Part shown: piece after piece, positions 1 to 5,352 of the stretch
How positions within the stretch are numbered: the stretch's first letter is position 1
How the letters are laid out: every line of letters begins with the position of its first letter
Source of the DNA: an uncultured Clostridia bacterium
GTDB taxonomy: Bacteria; Bacillota; Clostridia; Christensenellales; Borkfalkiaceae
DNA: 20,406 bases
NCBI GenBank assembly: GCA_934271725.1
Contig: CAKQSC010000012.1
Location: 1-20,406 of the forward strand
Direction of reading: 5' to 3'
Translations under genes and position numbers: made by a program
Notes under the pieces: model-generated
Databases searched by the model: none
Told to the model about the DNA's origin: nothing
Seen by the model: the letters and a program-made list of their open reading frames with translations, nothing else

Positions 1-731
1 GTTTTAAGCCGACCGCACAACGCGACGAACTTTTTATAAGTTTCGTTAAGAAAAAAGCCCTCGTTCTCACCGCAAACGGCAAGCAAAGTTACGCTTTTTG
101 CGTTTTTTATAAGAGATTTTACTATTTCGCACGCCTGCGCCGTCCATGAAGAATACCCCACGAGATACACGTCCTGCTTTTTTATATCGGCGTCCTCTTC
201 TATCGCTTTCGGCAATTTGTCGAGATAGGTGCCGGAATCGAGCCATCTGCCCTCTATCTCGTCGAAATACAGTTTGTAAGCAAGATATATATCGTGAAGT
301 TTCGCGCTTAAAATCCCTTCCGTTTTTTCGACGCAGTCGAGAACGTCTTCGGGCGTTACCGACGACGAAACGAGTTGGCTTATGAGATTATATACGGTAA
401 GCGGAAGTCCGCGATAATTCTTTTTGCACACGAAACCGAACTCGGAATTATGCTCCGAAAGTATCTTTTTAACGACCACCGCAGAACCGGATTTATTAAG
501 AACTTTGTCCGTATTCACGTGCGACGACAGATATCTTTTGAACGTCGTAACGACGGTATCGAAACTGCCCCCGCACTTTTTAAGAACGGCTTTTTCTATC
601 GTAAGCGTAAGTTTGTCTTCGCAAAAAATTACGTTTCTTTCCTCTACGGCGCGAGTACATTTCAGTTTTTCCGTCAAAACCTCGGCGCAGTCGGCGTATG
701 ACGAGCATTTGATTATTTTTATTTCGGTCAA
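1..731 (-). CDS. addB: AddB-like ATP-dependent nuclease subunit B, N-terminal part (cut by left window edge)
   Basis: This is an open minus-strand frame of 243 codons without a stop, running off the left edge. The probable start is a TTG at 729-731, preceded by an AGGGG ribosome binding site; no ATG lies in frame nearby. AddB is the partner of AddA in the RecBCD-like double-strand-break repair helicase-nuclease of Firmicutes. The match rests on the typical order of N-terminal blocks: a beta strand with NVIFCEDKLTLTIEKAVL (around residues 38-55) where AddB has its 'VPEQ...E..LL' block, then GGSFDTVVTTFKRYL, then LHDIYLAYKLYFDEI, then DVYLVGYSSWTAQ, which matches the family's 'V.V.GF..FT.QE' block. 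The Walker A loop (GxxxxGKT) usual at the N-terminus of Bacillus AddB is absent; the segment there reads KCSSYADCAEVL. The iron-sulfur nuclease domain would lie outside the window. The family call is from recognition and is fairly secure. Confidence 0.72.
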   Translation of the reverse strand, partial: MTEIKIIKCSSYADCAEVLTEKLKCTRAVEERNVIFCEDKLTLTIEKAVLKKCGGSFDTVVTTFKRYLSSHVNTDKVLNKSGSAVVVKKILSEHNSEFGFVCKKNYRGLPLTVYNLISQLVSSSVTPEDVLDCVEKTEGILSAKLHDIYLAYKLYFDEIEGRWLDSGTYLDKLPKAIEEDADIKKQDVYLVGYSSWTAQACEIVKSLIKNAKSVTLLAVCGENEGFFLNETYKKFVALCGRLK

Positions 732-761
732 AATACTTCCCCTTATGTAAACGTTTTCTAC

Positions 762-770
762 ATTATAACA
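762..770 (-). promoter_or_regulatory. Extended -10 promoter for the addB-like gene
   Basis: Reading the minus strand, TGTTATAAT (TG-N-TATAAT) lies about 30 bases upstream of the TTG start. No good -35 hexamer is visible 16-19 bases further upstream, which is common for extended -10 promoters. The intergenic stretch 732-856 holds this promoter and the divergent one for the lipoprotein gene. Confidence 0.5.
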
Positions 771-818
771 TATTCTTACTCCTTTTTTCACGTTTTTTTA
801 AAAGTTTACGTTTTTTTG

Positions 819-847
819 TTGTTTTAAAAAATCGCTTATGTTATAAT
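819..847 (+). promoter_or_regulatory. Sigma-A promoter with extended -10 for the orphan lipoprotein gene
   Basis: TTGTTT at 819-824, a 17-base spacer, and TATAAT at 842-847 preceded by TG at 839-840. The expected start of transcription is about 853-855, only two to four bases before the ATG at 857, so the message would be nearly leaderless. Confidence 0.6.
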
Positions 848-856
848 AACTTTATT

Positions 857-1927
857 ATGAAAAGAAAATTATTCGTTATTATCACAACAATTTTTTGTTG
901 TTTCGCGCTCTCCTTTTCGTTTGCGTGCAGTTGCACGGCGGTGAGCCTTAACTTCAACGACAACTATACTTCCACGGGAACGGGTAGCGCGCTTGACTCT
1001 TACACGGAAACGGCTACTTATTCGGTCGTTTATAAAATGAACGAAAAAGCGACCTCTTCCATAGTAGAAGAACTTTACGGCACCTACGTAACCGAGTTTT
1101 CGCACATTTCGCTTGCCGACCTTAAAAGAGTTATGGATCCCGACGGAACGAATACGGAAAATTACGAATCCGCAACGAAAGATTATACGGGTTCCGTTTA
1201 CAGACTGAAAACGACGCAGACGATGTCCGGCGCGTATAAACTCGACGAAACGGCGGAAAGAGCGGAAGTCGCTGACGTTATAGAATCCACAGTCTACTTC
1301 AAAAATATGGACAACGAATTCAAGCCTATGTATGCGGTTAAAAACTACAAGTCCACCACTCCCGTGAACACGTCTGCGGTTAAAGTTCTGATTTATTCCG
1401 TTAAAACGACTTATTACAAAAAGAACGCCGTAAGCGTTATAGAAACTTCCGACGAAAACACCCTTTCTTTGTTCCGCGCAAACGGAATGATTAAAAAGGA
1501 CGCGACGAGCGGTACGAGAACGGTTAAAAAAATTTCCTCCGCTTTCGACAACGACCAACTTCTGTTCGTCGTAAGAAGCCTTCTGACTTCTAAGTTCAGC
1601 AGTTCTTTAACTTTACTCGAACCGACGGAAGGCGCAAAGAAAACGGTAAGCGTGAAAGTAAATACCGACAGCGCAAGTCAGCAATGCAAAGCGTATACGG
1701 ACGACGAAGGAAAAGAAATATCTTTCGCGTGCTATAAAACCACGATTACGCTCAGCAACAATTCCTACTCGGGGACGAGCAAAACGGCGTATTTCATAAA
1801 CAAAGAACAAAACGCGACGGAATCTCAACAGAAAACTTACGGCAACATACTTATAAAATACATCGATCCGATAGTTTATCTTAACGGAAACCTCGAATAC
1901 ACCTTGACTGAATACGTAAGATCTTAA
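857..1927 (+). CDS. Orphan secreted lipoprotein, 356 aa, unknown function
   Basis: The N-terminus is a lipoprotein signal: a KRK positive start, a hydrophobic stretch to about residue 20, and the lipobox SFAC with the modifiable Cys at residue 24. The mature part has many Ser, Thr, Lys and Tyr residues and alternating beta-type patterns, with no membrane segments and no enzymatic motif that I recognise. The protein is probably attached to the outer face of the membrane. The start is fixed by the signal peptide, since the next Met is about 50 codons in. There is no Shine-Dalgarno sequence before the ATG, unlike almost every other gene here, and the promoter -10 lies just 10 bases upstream. It stands alone: a divergent promoter is on its left and a strong terminator directly follows. 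A possible role in sensing or binding cell-surface material is only a guess. Confidence 0.8.
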   Translation: MKRKLFVIITTIFCCFALSFSFACSCTAVSLNFNDNYTSTGTGSALDSYTETATYSVVYKMNEKATSSIVEELYGTYVTEFSHISLADLKRVMDPDGTNTENYESATKDYTGSVYRLKTTQTMSGAYKLDETAERAEVADVIESTVYFKNMDNEFKPMYAVKNYKSTTPVNTSAVKVLIYSVKTTYYKKNAVSVIETSDENTLSLFRANGMIKKDATSGTRTVKKISSAFDNDQLLFVVRSLLTSKFSSSLTLLEPTEGAKKTVSVKVNTDSASQQCKAYTDDEGKEISFACYKTTITLSNNSYSGTSKTAYFINKEQNATESQQKTYGNILIKYIDPIVYLNGNLEYTLTEYVRS

Positions 1928-1934
1928 AAAATCA

Positions 1935-1965
1935 CCCCGTAGCAAAATCGCTACGGGGCTTTTTT
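1935..1965 (+). terminator. Intrinsic terminator of the orphan lipoprotein gene
   Basis: A perfect 9-bp stem, CCCCGTAGC (1935-1943) with GCTACGGGG (1950-1958), a six-base loop, then a T run at 1960-1965. It begins seven bases after the stop codon. Confidence 0.92.
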
Positions 1966-2045
1966 ACGGTTCTAACGCCTTTTATAACGTAAGGCATAAC
2001 AACTTTACCGTCAAAAGAAAATCTTTCCCTTTTCAGATTGAATTA

Positions 2046-2075
2046 CGCCCCGAAAGTCAAAAAACTTTCGGGGCG
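2046..2075. terminator. Strong hairpin between convergent genes, probable terminator of the dCMP deaminase gene
   Basis: A perfect 12-bp stem, CGCCCCGAAAGT (2046-2057) with ACTTTCGGGGCG (2064-2075), and a six-base loop. It lies just beyond the stop of the minus-strand deaminase gene. The T tract is poor on the minus side and slightly better on the plus side, so it may act in both directions. Confidence 0.6.
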
Positions 2076-2086
2076 TCCGTTTTAAT

Positions 2087-2536
2087 TTATTCTTCGTATT
2101 TTTCCAATTTTACGTCCGTTTCCGCAAACAATGCAAGCGAAAACTCATCGGGATAACCGTTCTTGTAAACAACCCTCGCTATTCCCGAATTGATAATTAG
2201 TTTGGCGCATATCACGCAGGGCTGATGAGTACAATATAACGTTGCTCCTTTTAATGACACTCCGAGCCTTGCCGCCTGCACTATCGCGTTTTGCTCTGCG
2301 TGAACGGCATAACAAAGTTCCTGTCTCGTTCCGCTTTCCACCCCGAGTTTTCTTCTTAAACACTCGCCCTTTTCGGTGCAACTCTTTACTCCTTGCGGTG
2401 CGCCGTTATATCCGGTAGTCAATATTCTGTTGTCTTTAACGACAACCGCTCCGATGTGTCTGTTCTGTTGATAACAACTCGACCAGCCCGCCACCGTTTC
2501 CGCAAGTTCCATAAATCTTTTATCCCATTTATCCAT
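2087..2536 (-). CDS. Deoxycytidylate (dCMP) deaminase family protein, ComEB-like
   Basis: A 149-residue zinc-dependent deaminase, cytoplasmic, expected to convert dCMP to dUMP and so feed dTMP synthesis. The catalytic zinc site is complete: HAE at residues 79-81 (His ligand and proton-shuttle Glu) and PCVIC at 106-110 (Cys107 and Cys110). The GYNG block at 42-45 (within TTGYNGAPQG), followed by Cys53 and Cys59, is typical of dCMP deaminases rather than of cytidine or guanine deaminases. The length is normal for the family. The ATG has an AAGGGG ribosome binding site eight bases upstream. The gene has its own sigma-A-type promoter, divergent from groESL, and appears monocistronic. ComEB of Bacillus lies in a competence operon, but no competence genes are present here, so a nucleotide-metabolism role is more likely. 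Confidence 0.93.
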   Translation of the reverse strand: MDKWDKRFMELAETVAGWSSCYQQNRHIGAVVVKDNRILTTGYNGAPQGVKSCTEKGECLRRKLGVESGTRQELCYAVHAEQNAIVQAARLGVSLKGATLYCTHQPCVICAKLIINSGIARVVYKNGYPDEFSLALFAETDVKLEKYEE

Positions 2537-2566
2537 ACTTTAAGCCCCTTTGCTTTACTATTTTCG

Positions 2567-2595
2567 ATTGTAACACAATCCGACAATTTTTGCAA
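2567..2595 (-). promoter_or_regulatory. Sigma-A promoter of the dCMP deaminase gene
   Basis: On the minus strand: TTGCAA (2590-2595), a 17-base spacer, and TACAAT (2567-2572) with an extended TG two positions upstream of the hexamer. It sits about 30 bases upstream of the ATG and is divergent from the groESL promoter. Confidence 0.65.
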
Positions 2596-2625
2596 TAATT
2601 TTTTCTTTAAAATAACGAAAAGCAG

Positions 2626-2653
2626 TTGACAAACGCAAAAATATGTATATAAT
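2626..2653 (+). promoter_or_regulatory. Sigma-A promoter of groES-groEL
   Basis: A consensus TTGACA at 2626-2631, a 16-base spacer, and a consensus TATAAT at 2648-2653. The start point is expected near 2660, immediately before the CIRCE operator. Confidence 0.88.
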
Positions 2654-2661
2654 ATTAAATG

Positions 2662-2688
2662 TTAGCAGTTGATACGTCAGAGTGCTAG
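2662..2688 (+). promoter_or_regulatory. CIRCE operator (HrcA binding site) of groES-groEL
   Basis: The inverted repeat TTAGCAGTT-N9-GAGTGCTAG matches the CIRCE consensus TTAGCACTC-N9-GAGTGCTAA, with two changes in the left arm and one in the right. It lies at the start of the transcript, as is usual for HrcA-repressed chaperone operons. HrcA itself is not in the window. Confidence 0.9.
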
Positions 2689-2717
2689 CAAACAAAGATG
2701 TTGGAGGCAAAAATAAA

Positions 2718-3002
2718 ATGACTATTAAACCTTTATTCGATAAAGTGGTTTTAGAGCCGACGCCTACGGAAGAAAAGACTAAAAGCGGTTTTATACTTCC
2801 CGGTTCGGCGCAGGAAAAACAGTCTACGGGCAAAGTCGTGGCGGTAGGTCCCGGCGGTGTTATAGACGGCAAAGACGTTACAATGCAGGTTAAAGTCGGA
2901 CAAACCGTTTTGTATTCCAAATACAGCGGAAACGATTTCAAACTCGACGGCAAAGATTACGTGATTATCAGACAGAGCGACATACTCGCCGTCGTAGAAT
3001 AA
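2718..3002 (+). CDS. groES: Co-chaperonin GroES (10 kDa)
   Basis: A 94-residue GroES. The heptameric lid caps the GroEL ring in the cytoplasm and drives folding of encapsulated proteins. The opening IKPLFDKVVLEP block, the mobile loop at about residues 16-32 with the FILP segment that contacts GroEL, the VVAVGPG turn, and the C-terminal VIIRQSDILAVVE are all present. I chose the ATG at 2718 because GGAGG at 2703-2707 precedes it by ten bases. An in-frame ATG at 2682 would add twelve non-homologous residues and lies inside the CIRCE operator. groEL follows after 15 bases. Regulation should be by HrcA through CIRCE. Confidence 0.97.
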   Translation: MTIKPLFDKVVLEPTPTEEKTKSGFILPGSAQEKQSTGKVVAVGPGGVIDGKDVTMQVKVGQTVLYSKYSGNDFKLDGKDYVIIRQSDILAVVE

Positions 3003-3017
3003 TTTAAGGAGAATATT

Positions 3018-4637
3018 ATGGCTAAACAGATAAAATACGGCGAAGAAGCAAGAAAAGCGTTGCAAAAAGGCGTAGATACGCTTGCCGATACGGTTAAAAT
3101 TACGATAGGTCCCAAAGGAAGAAACGTCGTTCTCGACAAAAAGTTCGGCGCACCCCTTATCACCAACGACGGCGTTACGATTGCAAAGGAAATAGAACTC
3201 GAAGACCCGTTTGAAAATATGGGCGCGCAACTCGTTAAAGAAGTATGCACTAAAACGAACGACGTCGCGGGCGACGGCACTACCACCGCGGTAGTTCTCG
3301 CGCAGGCAATGATTCACGAAGGAATTAAAAACATTGCCGCGGGCGCAAACCCCATCGTTATTAAAAACGGTATCAAGAAAGCGGTCGAATGTACCGCAAA
3401 CGAACTTAAAGCCAACTCTATGGCGGTAAGCAGTAAAAAAGACATCGCTTCCGTCGCTTCCATTTCGGCGGGAGATACAGAAATAGGTAACCTTATTGCG
3501 GACGCTATGGAAAAAGTCGGCAACGACGGCGTTATCACTATCGAAGAAAGTAAAACAATGAAAACGGAACTCACCACCGTAGAAGGTATGCAGTTCGACA
3601 GAGGTTACGCTTCCGCGTATATGGTAACGGACACGGACAAGATGGAATGCGTTTATTCCAACCCCCTTATCCTTATTACCGACAAAAAGATTTCTACCAT
3701 ACAGGAAATTTTGCCCGTAATAGAGCCTATCGCTCAACAAGGACAAAGACTCCTTATAATCGCCGACGACATAGAAGGCGAAGCGTTGACGACGATAGTT
3801 CTTAACAAACTTAAAGGCGTGTTCAACTGCGTTGCGGTCAAAGCGCCCGGCTTCGGCGACAGAAGAAAAGCAATGCTTGAAGATATCGCTATTCTTACGG
3901 GAGCGACGGTCGTATCTTCCGATACGGGCGTGGAGTTTAAAGACGTTACCCCCGATATGCTCGGAACGTGTTCGAGCGTTAAAGTAACCAAAGACAACAC
4001 CACGATTGTCGGCGGTGCGGGCGACACGGCAAGCATCGAAGCGAGAAAACAAGCGATTAAGCATCAGATAAAAGAAACCACTTCCGATTACGACAAGGAA
4101 AAGTTACAGGAAAGACTTGCAAAACTTGCGGGCGGAGTTGCGGTTATCAACGTAGGCGCGGCTACGGAAGTCGAAATGAAAGAAAAGAAACTCCGCATAG
4201 AAGACGCGCTTAACGCCACGAAAGCCGCCGTAGAAGAAGGTATCGTTCCCGGTGGCGGAATTGCCTTGATAGCAACCGTTCCCGCCGTAAAAGCCCTTGC
4301 GGACAGCCTTGAAGGCGACGAAAAGACAGGCGCGAACATTATTCTTAAAGCGGTCGAAGAACCTTTAAGACAGATTGCGAAAAACGCAGGACTCGACGGT
4401 TCCGTTATCCTTAACGAGATTGCAAAATCCAAAAAGAAGAATTACGGTTTCGACGCGTTGAAGAACGAATATTGCGATATGGTGGCAAGCGGTATCATAG
4501 ACCCCACCAAAGTTACGAGATCCGCGCTTGAAAACGCCGCATCCGTCGCTTCGGTATTCTTAACGACGGAAAGCATAGTTACGGATATCCCGAAAGAAGA
4601 ACCCGCCACCCCCGCAAACATGGGCGGTATGTATTGA
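3018..4637 (+). CDS. groEL: Chaperonin GroEL (60 kDa)
   Basis: A 539-residue group I chaperonin that forms the double-ring ATP-dependent folding chamber with GroES. The ATP-binding GDGTTT block is at residues 85-90. The family signature with the catalytic Asp is in the segment AATEVEMKEKKLRIEDALNA (about residues 380-400), followed by VPGGG. The protein is full length compared with the roughly 540-residue family norm. The C-terminus is a shortened Gly-Met tail (MGGMY) rather than the long GGM repeat of many homologues. AAGGAGA at 3006-3012 is an excellent ribosome binding site. The gene is the second of the CIRCE-controlled operon and is followed by a 14-bp-stem hairpin. Confidence 0.98.
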   Translation: MAKQIKYGEEARKALQKGVDTLADTVKITIGPKGRNVVLDKKFGAPLITNDGVTIAKEIELEDPFENMGAQLVKEVCTKTNDVAGDGTTTAVVLAQAMIHEGIKNIAAGANPIVIKNGIKKAVECTANELKANSMAVSSKKDIASVASISAGDTEIGNLIADAMEKVGNDGVITIEESKTMKTELTTVEGMQFDRGYASAYMVTDTDKMECVYSNPLILITDKKISTIQEILPVIEPIAQQGQRLLIIADDIEGEALTTIVLNKLKGVFNCVAVKAPGFGDRRKAMLEDIAILTGATVVSSDTGVEFKDVTPDMLGTCSSVKVTKDNTTIVGGAGDTASIEARKQAIKHQIKETTSDYDKEKLQERLAKLAGGVAVINVGAATEVEMKEKKLRIEDALNATKAAVEEGIVPGGGIALIATVPAVKALADSLEGDEKTGANIILKAVEEPLRQIAKNAGLDGSVILNEIAKSKKKNYGFDALKNEYCDMVASGIIDPTKVTRSALENAASVASVFLTTESIVTDIPKEEPATPANMGGMY

Positions 4638-4660
4638 TTAAAACCGAAACTTTATAACGA

Positions 4661-4700
4661 ACACGGCGGTGCATATCAAAATGCACCGCCGTGTGATTTT
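4661..4700 (+). terminator. Terminator of groES-groEL
   Basis: A perfect 14-bp stem, ACACGGCGGTGCAT (4661-4674) with ATGCACCGCCGTGT (4681-4694), and a six-base loop. A short T stretch follows at 4697-4700. It starts 23 bases after the groEL stop. Confidence 0.82.
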
Positions 4701-4727
4701 AAGCGAATCATTTATCGACTATAACAT

Positions 4728-4759
4728 AAAAAAGAACCCGGAAGAACCGAGTTCTTTTT
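4728..4759 (-). terminator. Terminator of the rhamnosidase-isomerase operon
   Basis: On the minus strand: AAAAAGAAC-T-CGG, a five-base loop, CCG-G-GTTCTTTTTT. A U-G pair closes the one non-Watson-Crick position. The U run lies on the minus-strand side, so the hairpin serves the isomerase gene whose stop is at 4774. It converges with the groEL terminator. Confidence 0.8.
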
Positions 4760-4773
4760 AATATTGTCTTTAA

Positions 4774-5340
4774 TTATTTGTTTTCAAGCGTCAGGTCGTA
4801 GTTTCCGAGATAATTTACCTTGAAACCGTTCTTCTTGTACTCGTCGTAATCGAACGCTTCGAGTTCGTCGATTGCGAGTTTGTGGAACTCGTAGAAATTA
4901 TGCCACCATTCCCAACCGGTGCCGAGGCTTGCGTTAAGGTAAGCGTCCGCAATGTCTATGCCCATTTGAGGCGCAACGTAGAACGCGCCCATTGCGAGAA
5001 CGTTTACGCCGTTGCCCGTGATTGCTCTGAGCGCCGCGGGGACGGATTCGACAACGCCTGCGTGTACGTGAGGACATTTGCTTGCCGCGATATGGATACC
5101 CATACCCGTACCGCAGAACAAAAGCGCTCTTTCGTATTCGCCTTCGCTTATTTTAGAACCGACTCTCAAACCGACTCTGTGGAACATCATTTCGGGATCG
5201 TTGTCTTTCGTGTCTTTGGTATAGCCCAAATCTTCGATTTTCCAACCGAGTTTTCTCAAATGTTCGCAAACCGCTTCTTTTAAAGGATAACCCGCAAAAT
5301 CCGCGCCGACTACAAGATATTTGTCTTTGATTGTCTTCAT
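4774..5340 (-). CDS. Divergent RpiB/LacA/LacB-family sugar-phosphate isomerase
   Basis: A 188-residue cytoplasmic protein, about 40 residues longer than ribose-5-phosphate isomerase B. The fold signature is clear: VVGADFAG at residues 10-17, then LLFCGTGMGIHIAASK at 73-88 with the family's catalytic Cys at 76, then NVLAMGAF at 113-120. Two positions differ from E. coli RpiB as I remember it. The DHxG motif reads DFAG (Phe15 in place of His10), and the RQHND segment reads AITGN, so the active-site His99 is replaced, probably by Thr108. A Trp/Tyr-rich tail (GWEWWHNFYEFHK, 142-154) is extra. Family members act on ribose, galactose or tetrulose phosphates; the substrate here is open. The gene follows the rhamnosidase by 12 bases with AAGGAG as ribosome binding site, so the two are co-transcribed. 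Confidence 0.82.
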   Translation of the reverse strand: MKTIKDKYLVVGADFAGYPLKEAVCEHLRKLGWKIEDLGYTKDTKDNDPEMMFHRVGLRVGSKISEGEYERALLFCGTGMGIHIAASKCPHVHAGVVESVPAALRAITGNGVNVLAMGAFYVAPQMGIDIADAYLNASLGTGWEWWHNFYEFHKLAIDELEAFDYDEYKKNGFKVNYLGNYDLTLENK

Positions 5341-5352
5341 TTTAAAATCTCC

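Noticed and set aside
869..1558. 229-codon minus-strand open frame opposite the orphan lipoprotein
   Set aside because: The plus strand has a lipoprotein signal, a promoter and a terminator in register; the minus frame has none and is Arg/Phe-rich.
2682..2717. Upstream in-frame ATG extending GroES by twelve residues
   Set aside because: The ATG lies in the right arm of the CIRCE operator, and the added residues are not GroES-like. GGAGG is correctly placed for the ATG at 2718.
2751..4064. 437-codon minus-strand open frame across groES and groEL
   Set aside because: It is antisense to two certain chaperonin genes, reads as Arg/Phe/Tyr-rich low-information protein, and has no ribosome binding site or family resemblance.
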